NCBI RefSeq assembly: GCF_002005565.1 | Contig: NZ_BDJC01000002.1 | Span: 62,001 to 126,000, forward strand | Direction of reading: 5' to 3' | DNA: 64,000 nt | Origin: Streptomyces sp. JHA26 | Lineage (GTDB): Bacteria > Actinomycetota > Actinomycetes > Streptomycetales > Streptomycetaceae | Shown: one piece after another, positions 56,973 to 64,000 of the stretch | Position numbering within the stretch: position 1 is the first letter of the stretch | Layout of the letters: each line of letters starts with the position of its first letter | The notes under the pieces: model-generated | Database searches by the model: none | Told to the model about the DNA's origin: nothing | What the model saw: the letters and a program-made list of their open reading frames with translations, nothing else | Translations under genes and position numbers: made by a program

Positions 56973-58163
56973 ATGGCCGCCATGACCTCCAGCGCACGCC
57001 CCTTCCTCAACCGCCGGCTCGCCGAGTTCGGGACCACGGTCTTCGCCGAGATGTCCGCCCTGGCGGTGAAGACCGGGGCGATCAACCTGGGCCAGGGGTT
57101 CCCCGACACCGACGGCCCCGAGGAGATCCGGGAGGCGGCCGTACGGGCCCTGCGCGACGGGCGCGGCAACCAGTACCCGCCGGGTCCGGGCGTTCCCGAG
57201 CTGCGCACCGCCGTCGCCGCCCACCAGCAGCGGCACTACGGCCTGTCCTACGACCCGGACACCGAGGTCCTGGTCACCGCCGGCGCCACCGAGGCCATCG
57301 CCGCTTCCCTGCTGGCCCTGCTGGAACCCGGCGACGAGGTGATCGCGCTGGAGCCGTACTACGACTCGTACGCGGCCTGCATCGCCATGGCGGGCGGCAC
57401 GCGGGTGCCGGTGACCCTGCACCCGCACGAGGGCGCGTTCCGCCTCGACCTGGACGAGCTGCGCGACGCGGTCACCGACCGCACCCGCCTGCTGCTGCTC
57501 AACACCCCGCACAACCCGACGGGCACCGTCCTGACCCGCGCCGAACTCGCGGCGGTCGCCGAACTGGCCCTCGAGCGGGACCTGTTGGTGGTGACGGACG
57601 AGGTCTACGAGCACCTGGTCTTCGACACGGCCGAGCACGTCCCCCTCGCGTCCTTCCCGGGGATGCGCGAGCGCACGGTGACGATCAGCTCGGCCGGCAA
57701 GACGTACTCGTTCACCGGCTGGAAGGTCGGCTGGATCACCGCGCCGCCCGCCCTGGTCACCGCGGTCCGCTCGGCCAAGCAGTACCTGACCTACGTGGCG
57801 TCGGGCCCCTTCCAGTACGCCGTCGCCGAGGCCCTCGCACTGCCCGACTCCTACCTCTCCGGCTTCCGCGCGGACATGGAGACCAGACGGAACCTCCTCG
57901 TGTCCGGCCTCGCGGAGGCGGGCTTCGACGTCTACCGCCCCGCCGGGACGTACTTCGTCACCACCGACATCCGCCCCCTCGGCGAGAGCGACGGCTTCGC
58001 CTTCTGCCGGGACCTGCCGGAACGCGCGGGCGTCGTCGCCATCCCCAACGCGGTCTTCTACGACCACCGGGAGGCGGGCGCCCCCTTCGTCCGGTTCGCG
58101 TTCTGCAAGCGGACGTCGGTCCTGGAGGAGGCCGTGCGGCGGCTGAAGACGCTGGGGGGCTGA
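56973..58163 (+). CDS. Class I/II PLP aminotransferase (kynurenine/methionine type)
   Basis: A 396-residue fold-I enzyme. INLGQGFPDTDGPEEI, GNQYPPGPGVPELRTAVA, NTPHNPTGTVLTRAEL and the Schiff-base lysine in SSAGKTYSFTGWKVGW are the signatures of the YbdL/kynurenine aminotransferase group, which uses methionine, kynurenine or glutamine. The kynurenine operon at 46-49 kb makes a link possible but it is not adjacent. ATG 56973 and ATG 56982 are both plausible starts. Confidence 0.88.
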   Translation: MAAMTSSARPFLNRRLAEFGTTVFAEMSALAVKTGAINLGQGFPDTDGPEEIREAAVRALRDGRGNQYPPGPGVPELRTAVAAHQQRHYGLSYDPDTEVLVTAGATEAIAASLLALLEPGDEVIALEPYYDSYAACIAMAGGTRVPVTLHPHEGAFRLDLDELRDAVTDRTRLLLLNTPHNPTGTVLTRAELAAVAELALERDLLVVTDEVYEHLVFDTAEHVPLASFPGMRERTVTISSAGKTYSFTGWKVGWITAPPALVTAVRSAKQYLTYVASGPFQYAVAEALALPDSYLSGFRADMETRRNLLVSGLAEAGFDVYRPAGTYFVTTDIRPLGESDGFAFCRDLPERAGVVAIPNAVFYDHREAGAPFVRFAFCKRTSVLEEAVRRLKTLGG

Positions 58164-58170
58164 ACGGCGA

Positions 58171-58224
58171 GAGCCCGGCCCCGGCACACGACCCCGGACG
58201 GCGGTCGGTGCCCTGGCCGGGCTC
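58171..58224. terminator. Bidirectional hairpin between aminotransferase and YbjN genes
   Basis: GAGCCCGGCC (58171-58180) pairs with GGCCGGGCTC (58215-58224). The loop contains GGCAC and GTGCC that can pair inside it. It lies between two convergent genes. Confidence 0.6.
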
Positions 58225-58243
58225 CCCGGTGCGTGGGGGCGGA

Positions 58244-58777
58244 CTACTCGCCGCCCTCGTCCTCGGGCTTCTCCGCCCCGTCGACCTCCTGCTCCAGGCC
58301 GAGCTGCTCCACCAGCCAGCGGTCGAACTCGATGGCGGCGCGCACCCAGCTGACCGTCGAGGAGACGAAGTGCTCCAGGCTGACGCCCATGCCGATCAGC
58401 ATCTGCGCCTCGCCGATCAGGCGGACGGTGCCGTCGTCGTGGGTGTGGGAGTACACCTTGGGCCACAGGGTGCGCCGGTTCCAGTCGTCGAGCGACTCCA
58501 GCAGCTGCGGCTTGGCGTCGATCTCGTGGGGGCGGTCGTAGAACGTCCGCACCGAGAAGATCTGCTGGTCGCCCTCGCCGCGGAACATGAAGTACGTACG
58601 GAACTGCTCCCACGGCGCCGCGAGGTCGCCCTCGTCGTCGACGACGTACTTGAGCTCCATCTGCTCGAGGAGCTGCTTCACGAGGTCCTGATCCGGGACG
58701 ACGGGGCCCGCCGGCCCTTGGGGCTGCGGCTCGGGCTGGCCCCCGAAGTTCGGAATCGAGGACGGGTCGATGCTCAC
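58244..58777 (-). CDS. YbjN-domain protein
   Basis: A 177-residue protein: VKQLLEQMELKYVVDDEGDL, RTYFMFRGEGDQQIFSVRTFY, PKVYSHTHDDGTVRLIGEAQM and SLEHFVSSTVSWVRAAIEFDRWL belong to the YbjN fold (tetratricopeptide-like sensory family). YbjN proteins affect motility and stress in E. coli; in Streptomyces the function is unknown. GTG 58777 has GAAGGGA upstream. A palindrome at 58852-58870 lies before it. Confidence 0.85.
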   Translation of the reverse strand: MSIDPSSIPNFGGQPEPQPQGPAGPVVPDQDLVKQLLEQMELKYVVDDEGDLAAPWEQFRTYFMFRGEGDQQIFSVRTFYDRPHEIDAKPQLLESLDDWNRRTLWPKVYSHTHDDGTVRLIGEAQMLIGMGVSLEHFVSSTVSWVRAAIEFDRWLVEQLGLEQEVDGAEKPEDEGGE

Positions 58778-58851
58778 CGTGTTTTTCCCTTCGTACGGAT
58801 CACACCATCCTCCCCCATGCAGGGAGGGGCGTGGCAAGCCCGCCGTGGCCC

Positions 58852-58870
58852 TGTCAGCCCTGGGCTGACA
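58852..58870 (-). other. Palindrome between clpB and YbjN genes
   Basis: TGTCAGCCC and GGGCTGACA surround a single T, a perfect 19-base dyad. It may end the clpB transcript (about 104 bases past the stop) or act as an operator 75-93 bases upstream of the YbjN gene. Confidence 0.45.
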
Positions 58871-58973
58871 CGATCCGGCCGGTCGGGTGGACCCCGGCGG
58901 ACGGCCGCGGGCGTCCGTACGGGCGGCCCGCCACCCCGCAGGGGGATGACGGGCCGCGTCCGGACCGTCGGGG

Positions 58974-61595
58974 CTACGGCGTCCTGTCGCTCGCCGGGCC
59001 CACGATCAGGTCGTCGCCGAAGCGGTCCACGCGGACCGTGTCGCCGTCCTTGATCTCGCCGGCGAGGATCTCCCGGGCGAGCCGGTCGCCGATCGCGGTC
59101 TGCACGAGGCGGCGCAGCGGGCGGGCGCCGTAGGCCGGGTCCATGCCCTCGTCGGCCAGCCACGCCAGGGCGTCGTCGGTGACCTCCAGGGTGAGGCGGC
59201 GCTCGGCGAGGCGCCGGGCGAGCGCGTCGATCTGGAGCCGTGCGATCCGGCTCAGCTCGTCCTTGCTCAGGGCGGAGAAGACCACGAGGTCGTCGAGCCG
59301 GTTGAGGAACTCCGGCTTGAACGACGCCCGGACCACCTCCAGGACCTGTTCCTTCTTCTCCGTCTCGCTGGTCAGCGGGTCGACCAGGTACTGGCTGCCC
59401 AGGTTGGAGGTCAGCACCAGGATGGTGTTGCGGAAGTCGACGGTGCGGCCCTGCCCGTCGGTGAGGCGCCCGTCGTCCAGCACCTGGAGCAGGATGTCGA
59501 AGACCTCGGGGTGCGCCTTCTCCACCTCGTCCAGCAGCACCACGGTGTACGGGCGCCGCCGCACGGCCTCGGTGAGCTGGCCGCCCTCCTCGTAGCCGAC
59601 GTATCCGGGCGGGGCGCCGACCAGCCGGGCGACGCTGTGCTTCTCGCCGTACTCCGACATGTCGATGCGGACCATGGCCCGCTCGTCGTCGAAGAGGAAG
59701 TCGGCGAGCGCCTTGGCCAGTTCGGTCTTGCCGACACCGGTCGGGCCCAGGAAGAGGAACGACCCGGTGGGCCGGTCGGGGTCGGCGATCCCGGCCCGGC
59801 TGCGCCGCACGGCGTCGGACACGGCCCGCACGGCCTCGGTCTGCCCGATGAGCCGCTTGCCGAGCTCGTCCTCCATGCGCAGCAGCTTCTGCGTCTCGCC
59901 CTCCAGCAGGCGCCCGGCGGGGATGCCGGTCCAGGAGGCGACGACGTCGGCGATGTCGTCGGCGCCGACCTCCTCCTTGACCATGGTGTCCCTGGCCACC
60001 TCCTCCTCGGCCTCGGAGGCGGCCTCCAGGTCGCGCTCCAGGGCCGGGATCTCGCCGTAGAGCAGCTTGGAGGCGGTGTCGAAGTCGCCGTCGCGCTGGG
60101 CGCGCTCGGCCTGCCCGCGCAGTTCGTCGAGCTTCTCCTTCAGCTCGCCGACCCGGTTGAGGGACTGCTTCTCCTTCTCCCAGCGGGCGGTGAGGCCGCG
60201 CAGCTCCTCCTCCTTGTCGGCGAGGTCGCGGCGCAGCCGCTCCAGGCGCTCCAGCGAGGCGGCGTCGGTCTCCCGGCCGATCGCCAGCTCCTCCATCTTC
60301 AGCCGGTCGACGGCGCGCTGGAGCTCGTCGATCTCGACGGGCGAGGAGTCGATCTCCATGCGCAGCCGGGACGCGGCCTCGTCGACGAGGTCGATGGCCT
60401 TGTCGGGCAGGAAGCGGGAGGTGATGTACCGGTCGGACAGCGTCGCGGCGGCCACCAGCGCGCTGTCCGCGATCTGCACCTTGTGGTGGGCCTCGTAGCG
60501 GCCCTTGAGCCCGCGCAGGATCGCGATGGAGTCCTCGACGGTCGGCTCGGCGACCAGCACCTGCTGGAAGCGCCGCTCCAGGGCGGGGTCCTTCTCGATC
60601 CGCTCGCGGTACTCGTCGAGCGTGGTCGCGCCGACCATGCGCAGCTCGCCGCGCGCGAGCATCGGCTTGAGCATGTTCCCGGCGTCCATGGCGGAGTCGC
60701 CGCCGGCGCCGGCCCCCACGACGGTGTGCAGCTCGTCGATGAAGGTGATGATCTGGCCCTCGGAGTCCTTGATCTCCGCCAGGACGGTCTTCAGCCGCTC
60801 CTCGAACTCGCCGCGGTACTTGGCGCCGGCGACCATCGCGCCGAGGTCCAGCGCGACCAGCCGCTTGCCCTTGAGCGACTCGGGCACGTCGCCCTTGACG
60901 ATCCGCTGGGCGAGCCCCTCGACGACGGCGGTCTTGCCGACACCCGGCTCGCCGATGAGGACGGGGTTGTTCTTGGTGCGGCGGGACAGCACCTGCACGA
61001 CGCGCCTGATCTCGTGGTCCCGTCCGATGACCGGGTCCAGCCTGCCCTCGCGTGCGGCGGCGGTCAGGTCGGTGCCGAACTTCTCCAGCGCCTTGTACTG
61101 CCCCTCGGGGTCGGCGGTGGTCACCCGGCGCCCTCCCCTCGCCCTGCGGAAGGCCTCCTGCAGCTTCTTCGCACTGGCTCCCTGCCCCTCCAGTACCTCA
61201 CCGGCCGCGCCGCCCTTCGCGGCGATGCCGAGGAGCAGGTGCTCGGTGGAGAGGTACTCGTCCCCGAGTTCCTTGGCGCGGGCCTGGGCGTCGGCGACCA
61301 CGGCGAGCATCTCACGGTTGGGCTGCGGCGGCGCGACCGTGGACCCGGTGACGCTGGGCAGCCCGGCGAGGATGCGCTCGGCGCCGGACCGCACGACCGC
61401 GAGGTCGGCCTCGACGGCGGCGAGCAGGTCGGTGATGTTCTCGTTGTCCTGTCCCTGGAGCAGAGCCAGGAGCAGGTGGGCGGGGGTGAGATCGGGGTGT
61501 CCCTCGGTCACGGCCCGGTTGCTGGCCGCGTTGATCGCGTCCCGGCTCCGGTTGGTCAGCTCGGCGTCCACGTTCTGGCTTCCCTCCTGCGTCAA
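58974..61595 (-). CDS. clpB: ATP-dependent disaggregase ClpB
   Basis: An 873-residue Hsp100 chaperone that, with DnaK, pulls proteins from aggregates. It has the Clp N-domain (residues 1-150), nucleotide-binding domain 1 with [18 protein letters not shown], the coiled-coil M-domain (about 410-530) and domain 2 with [14 protein letters not shown] and substrate loop GYVGYEEGG. Arg fingers and the C-terminal domain are intact. It starts at ATG 61595; a HAIR operator lies at 61649-61669. In Streptomyces clpB belongs to the HspR regulon. Confidence 0.97.
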   Translation of the reverse strand: MTQEGSQNVDAELTNRSRDAINAASNRAVTEGHPDLTPAHLLLALLQGQDNENITDLLAAVEADLAVVRSGAERILAGLPSVTGSTVAPPQPNREMLAVVADAQARAKELGDEYLSTEHLLLGIAAKGGAAGEVLEGQGASAKKLQEAFRRARGGRRVTTADPEGQYKALEKFGTDLTAAAREGRLDPVIGRDHEIRRVVQVLSRRTKNNPVLIGEPGVGKTAVVEGLAQRIVKGDVPESLKGKRLVALDLGAMVAGAKYRGEFEERLKTVLAEIKDSEGQIITFIDELHTVVGAGAGGDSAMDAGNMLKPMLARGELRMVGATTLDEYRERIEKDPALERRFQQVLVAEPTVEDSIAILRGLKGRYEAHHKVQIADSALVAAATLSDRYITSRFLPDKAIDLVDEAASRLRMEIDSSPVEIDELQRAVDRLKMEELAIGRETDAASLERLERLRRDLADKEEELRGLTARWEKEKQSLNRVGELKEKLDELRGQAERAQRDGDFDTASKLLYGEIPALERDLEAASEAEEEVARDTMVKEEVGADDIADVVASWTGIPAGRLLEGETQKLLRMEDELGKRLIGQTEAVRAVSDAVRRSRAGIADPDRPTGSFLFLGPTGVGKTELAKALADFLFDDERAMVRIDMSEYGEKHSVARLVGAPPGYVGYEEGGQLTEAVRRRPYTVVLLDEVEKAHPEVFDILLQVLDDGRLTDGQGRTVDFRNTILVLTSNLGSQYLVDPLTSETEKKEQVLEVVRASFKPEFLNRLDDLVVFSALSKDELSRIARLQIDALARRLAERRLTLEVTDDALAWLADEGMDPAYGARPLRRLVQTAIGDRLAREILAGEIKDGDTVRVDRFGDDLIVGPASDRTP

Positions 61596-61648
61596 CCGTC
61601 GGCGGTTCGGCCGCGTCTTCCATGACTGACTCGGCCAACGTGCACAAA

Positions 61649-61669
61649 GTTGAGTCTATTCCACTCAAG
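61649..61669 (-). promoter_or_regulatory. HspR operator (HAIR) upstream of clpB
   Basis: GTTGAGT-N7-ACTCAAG, with the 7-base spacer CTATTCC, matches the HspR inverted repeat CTTGAGT-N7-ACTCAAG at all but one base. It lies 54-74 bases upstream of the clpB ATG. On the minus strand TAGACT overlaps its spacer and is a good -10 box, so HspR bound here would block RNA polymerase. HspR uses DnaK as co-repressor and responds to heat shock. Confidence 0.9.
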
Positions 61670-61727
61670 GGGGAAACGGCGGCGGGCCGTGCCGCGAGGG
61701 ACTTCCGGCCGGACGGGAAACACATCG

Positions 61728-61749
61728 ATGCCCGGACATGTCCGGGCAT
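61728..61749. promoter_or_regulatory. Perfect 22-bp palindrome upstream of clpB
   Basis: ATGCCCGGACA (61728-61738) followed by TGTCCGGGCAT (61739-61749), with no loop. It lies 133-154 bases upstream of clpB and just before the Rieske-like gene's terminator hairpin. A loopless dyad suits a protein-binding site better than a terminator. The binder is unknown. Confidence 0.5.
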
Positions 61750-61754
61750 GACGA

Positions 61755-61793
61755 CAGCGGCGTCACCGTGTTCAGGTCACGGTGACGCCGCTG
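61755..61793 (-). terminator. Terminator of the Rieske-like gene
   Basis: CAGCGGCGTCACCGTG (61755-61770) pairs perfectly with CACGGTGACGCCGCTG (61778-61793), a 16-bp stem with a 7-base loop, 45 bases beyond the stop of the minus-strand gene. Confidence 0.85.
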
Positions 61794-61838
61794 CCGGGGG
61801 GAAGCACCTGAGCGATCTGTTACGACGGGGGAATCGCG

Positions 61839-62174
61839 TCAGGCACTGCGGGGGGTGGCCGAGATGGTCCTCACTTCGGGGAGCTCCGGCTGAGCGAGCC
61901 GGTGGTCCCTCTGGTCCAGGTTCACAAAGATCATTCCGTACCGGACGGCACACCGCACGGGCCGCGGCGCCCCCCGAGGCCGCCGCAGGCATCGGTACGC
62001 CCGTACGTCGCCGTCCTCGTCCAGCGTGACGACGACCGGCTCGCCGAAGACCGTCACCATCAGGGAGTCACCGGGATGCGGGATCGCGGTGACCAGATCG
62101 ATGAAGTGCCAGCCGGAGCGGTAGGCGGTGGCCATCTCGCGACGGAAGGAACGGTCGTCGGGTGGAGTGGTCAT
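61839..62174 (-). CDS. Rieske-like protein with lost iron-sulfur ligands
   Basis: A 111-residue protein. YRSGWHFIDLVTAIPHPGDSL, VTVFGEPVVVTLDEDGDVRAYRC and MIFVNLDQ match the N-terminal Rieske domain of ring-hydroxylating oxygenases (GWHFV...GEPVVVVRDEDGxVRAFxNxCxHRGAPL). However the CxH segment reads CLRRPRGAP and the later CxxH pair is missing, so a [2Fe-2S] centre is unlikely. It lies just downstream of a small exported-peptide gene; TTG 62189 overlaps that gene and ATG 62174 does not. The function is unknown. It may have become a binding or regulatory domain. Confidence 0.7.
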   Translation of the reverse strand: MTTPPDDRSFRREMATAYRSGWHFIDLVTAIPHPGDSLMVTVFGEPVVVTLDEDGDVRAYRCLRRPRGAPRPVRCAVRYGMIFVNLDQRDHRLAQPELPEVRTISATPRSA

Positions 62175-62179
62175 CGTGA

Positions 62180-62365
62180 TCAATTCCAAGACGTGTCGTC
62201 GGTGTGGTCCCCACCCACGACAACCGTGATCGACCCGGTGTTCGCCCGAACGTCACTGGACTTGCCGGCCAGGCCGCTCGCGGCCCCAAGCACCACAACG
62301 GCGGAAAGAGCAGCGGCAAGTACCGAGCGAAGCATTCTCTTACTCATAGTCGGCTTCGTCCTCAC
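62180..62365 (-). CDS. Small exported peptide precursor, unknown
   Basis: A 61-residue frame: a basic N-terminus (MRTKPTMSKRMLRS), a hydrophobic segment SVLAAALSAVVVLGAASGLAG, and a short polar end KSSDVRANTGSITVVVGG plus HTDDTSWN. This is a signal-peptide-like precursor with no Cys. GTG 62365 has AGGAGA about 9 bases upstream; ATG 62347 is possible. It directly precedes the Rieske-like gene and is divergent from two LuxR-type regulators. It could be a signal peptide pheromone, an envelope peptide or a chance small gene. Confidence 0.6.
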   Translation of the reverse strand: MRTKPTMSKRMLRSVLAAALSAVVVLGAASGLAGKSSDVRANTGSITVVVGGDHTDDTSWN

Positions 62366-62440
62366 TCGATGGTCTCCTCTTCCCCCGTCGGGTAAGACGA
62401 TGGCTCATTCGGGCACGTCATGGCCACACAATCGGTGCAT

Positions 62441-62457
62441 CATGTTCCTGCATGTTC
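62441..62457 (+). promoter_or_regulatory. CATGTTC direct repeat before LuxR-type regulators
   Basis: CATGTTC occurs at 62441-62447 and 62451-62457, one helical turn (10 bases) apart, 22-38 bases before the regulator start at 62479. A 10-base period suggests two protein subunits binding on one face. Whether it is an autoregulatory LuxR site is unknown. Confidence 0.4.
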
Positions 62458-62478
62458 AGGACCCTGGGGGGTGGAAAA

Positions 62479-63486
62479 ATGGGGACAAACGGGAAACAAG
62501 CGGCGCATCCCCATGCCATAACCGAACTTTGTGACGAAGGCAGCCGCCTCTACGTCAGCGCGCTGCGGGCCGGCCGCATCGCACGCGCGGACGTCGGGGA
62601 AGCCCCTTGCCTGATGGAGTTCGCCCTGCTCCACCCGGATCCCGACGACGCCACCTGGCTGCGCCCCGTCCCTCCGACGGTCGCCCTGGCACAGCGTCTC
62701 CACCCCCTCGAGCGGGAGATCACGGAACGCAGGCGCCTCTCGGTCGAACTCGCCGACGCCTTCGAGCCCTTCATGGCCGCGAGCGCCCAGAGCGCCGCGA
62801 CCACCCACGCCATCACCGTGCTGGAGGGCAAGGATCGCATCAACGCGGCCCTGAACCTGGCCACTTCCGAATGTCACACCGAAGTCCTCACCGTGCAGCC
62901 CGGTGGCCGCCGGCTGGAGAGCAACCTCCTGAAGGGCCTCGAACGGGACAGGCCGCTCATCGAACGCGGAGTACGGCTGCGGACGCTGTACCAGCACACC
63001 GCGCGGCACAGCCCCGAGACCCTGGCCTACGTGGAGCGGATCGCCAACGGCAAGGTCGAGGTCCGGACCATCGACGAACTGGTCGAGCGGCTCATCATCT
63101 GCGACGAGACGGTGGCCTTCATCCCGACGCGGGAGGACCGCCAGGTCGCCCTGGAGCTCCGCCATCCCGGACTGGTCCGGTACCTGATCAAGGTCTTCGA
63201 GTTCATGTGGGCCCGCGCCGTCCCGCTCAAGGTCGGGACACCGTACGAGACGGCCCCCGACGGCATCACCGACATCCAGCACTCCATCGCCAAACTCCTG
63301 GTCGAGGGCCACGTCGACGAGGCCATCGCCCGGCGCCTGGGGATGAACGTGCGCACCTGCCGCGCGCACATCGCCAAACTCGCGACCGTCCTGGGCAGCG
63401 GCAGCCGCGCCCAACTGGGCTACCTGATCGCGCAGTCGGGGATCCTCGAACAGGCCCAGGGCGGCCAGGGAGGGAGCCACCCGTGA
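62479..63486 (+). CDS. LuxR-type regulator with PLD/TrmB-like middle domain
   Basis: A 335-residue protein. The N-terminal 90 residues (ELCDEGSRLYVSALRAGR, EAPCLMEFALLHPDPDDATWL) recur in its neighbour and resemble a winged-helix/TrmB-type dimerisation part. Residues about 110-240 (HTEVLTVQPGG, DRPLIERGVRLRTLYQHTARH, VRTIDELVERLIICDETVAFIP) look like the PLD-like sensor region. The C-terminal HTH is LLVEGHVDEAIARRLGMNVRTCRAHIAKL. ATG 62479 has GGTGGAAAA just before it. It is coupled to a second, similar regulator. Confidence 0.8.
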   Translation: MGTNGKQAAHPHAITELCDEGSRLYVSALRAGRIARADVGEAPCLMEFALLHPDPDDATWLRPVPPTVALAQRLHPLEREITERRRLSVELADAFEPFMAASAQSAATTHAITVLEGKDRINAALNLATSECHTEVLTVQPGGRRLESNLLKGLERDRPLIERGVRLRTLYQHTARHSPETLAYVERIANGKVEVRTIDELVERLIICDETVAFIPTREDRQVALELRHPGLVRYLIKVFEFMWARAVPLKVGTPYETAPDGITDIQHSIAKLLVEGHVDEAIARRLGMNVRTCRAHIAKLATVLGSGSRAQLGYLIAQSGILEQAQGGQGGSHP

Positions 63487-64000
63487 CCGGGGGAACGCAC
63501 CGGCACGCACGGGAGGAGCTGTGCGAAGCGGGCCTCGGCCTCTACGCCCGCGCCCTGCGGGAGGGGCACCTGCCCGGCGAGGAGGCGGCCGAGGCGCCCT
63601 GCCTGGTCGACAACGGCCTCCTGCACCCGTCGGTCGACGACCTGACCCGGCTGGAGCCCGTCGCACCGGCCGTCGCCCTGCAGCGCCTGCTCCGTTCCTC
63701 GGAGGAGCGCATCGTCGGCGAACGCCGCCGCGGGCAGCGGCTCGCCGACGCCTTCGAACCCCTCATGCGACTCGAGGGGCCCACCGCCACGGGCGGGGAC
63801 ACCCCGTCCCTCAGGATCCTCAGCGGCAAGGAACGGACGAGCCGGGCCATCACCGAGGCCATGGCCGCGGGCCGGGAGCAGCTCCTCGCCATCCAACCGC
63901 ACGACGGCCTCGTCGCCCCGCCCTTCCACCACCACGAAGCCGCCATGCGACGGGACCAGGCGTTCCTCGACAACGGCGGCCGGGTGCGCGCGCTGTACCA
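63483..64000 (+). CDS. Second LuxR-type regulator, truncated by window end
   Basis: GTG 63483 overlaps the previous stop by four bases (GTGA), so the two are translationally coupled. The visible 172 residues (ELCEAGLGLYARALREGHL, EAPCLVDNGLLHPSVDDLTRLEP, LADAFEPLMRL, LRILSGKERTSRAITEAMA, DQAFLDNGGRVRALY) align with the first regulator from its N-terminus to the middle domain. The rest lies beyond the window. The pair is a tandem duplication, which suggests heteromers or divergent ligand specificity. Confidence 0.75.
   Translation, partial: MTGGTHRHAREELCEAGLGLYARALREGHLPGEEAAEAPCLVDNGLLHPSVDDLTRLEPVAPAVALQRLLRSSEERIVGERRRGQRLADAFEPLMRLEGPTATGGDTPSLRILSGKERTSRAITEAMAAGREQLLAIQPHDGLVAPPFHHHEAAMRRDQAFLDNGGRVRALY

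Overview
This is a very GC-rich, gene-dense stretch of a Streptomyces core chromosome. The evidence is strong third-codon GC, GTG/TTG starts, HrdB-type promoters, an HspR operator in front of clpB, and a gene order that I recognise from memory as the S. coelicolor SCO36xx region: ask-asd, recR-ybaB, purA, CYP107T1-like P450, kynurenine genes, fba, pyrE, clpB. I saw no rRNA, tRNA or CRISPR array.

Layout. 1-467: remnants of two transposases (a Tn3-type and an IS1380-type). 468-7487: a flotillin (SPFH) gene followed by a giant AAA+ 'DNA repair ATPase', with a strong hairpin between them. 7656-12193: a PucR-type regulator, a secreted serine hydrolase, a BBE-domain remnant and an LmbE/MshB-type deacetylase. 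12282-15136: an E. coli-type argG with an apparently leaderless promoter and ARG-box-like operator, then a DUF2975 membrane protein coupled to a small XRE regulator, then a zinc-ribbon protein. 15284-22153: a two-RCK membrane protein, an S9 peptidase, SURF1, and a SigE-family sigma factor coupled to a membrane anti-sigma-like protein. 22523-24876: asd and ask (aspartate pathway; ask carries an in-frame internal start for a small subunit). 25173-28211: an HTH/zinc-ribbon protein, DUF5063, recR and ybaB. 28488-33735: a SLATT-like membrane protein, a Ser/Thr kinase whose reading frame is broken in its linker, a class-III aminotransferase and a GntR regulator. 33892-38494: conserved hypotheticals, purA, a DAG-kinase-like protein lacking catalytic motifs and an ABC-permease remnant. 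38477-46124: a P450 and a minus-strand run of overlapping genes: DUF1023 hydrolase, acyltransferase and two paralogous two-component systems.

46318-49493 holds a complete tryptophan-to-anthranilate route (tryptophan 2,3-dioxygenase, kynureninase and an HGGxW-type kynurenine formamidase). 49687-56807 has DUF3151, fba, pyrE, an aldose epimerase, a CoxG-like SRPBCC protein, a membrane-fused spermidine synthase-like protein, DUF2617 and a small Cys/Gly-tailed membrane protein. 56973-61669 has a PLP aminotransferase, YbjN and clpB with its HAIR operator. 61839-64000 is the least explained part. A 61-residue exported peptide gene and a Rieske-like protein without a complete iron-sulfur ligand set read leftward; two tandem, translationally coupled LuxR-type regulators read rightward, and the second is cut by the window end.

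Most genes are housekeeping or widely conserved in Streptomyces. The best candidates for undescribed biology are the peptide/Rieske-like/double-LuxR locus, the flotillin-ATPase pair, the Cys/Gly-tailed peptide and the operator embedded in the DUF2975-XRE promoter.
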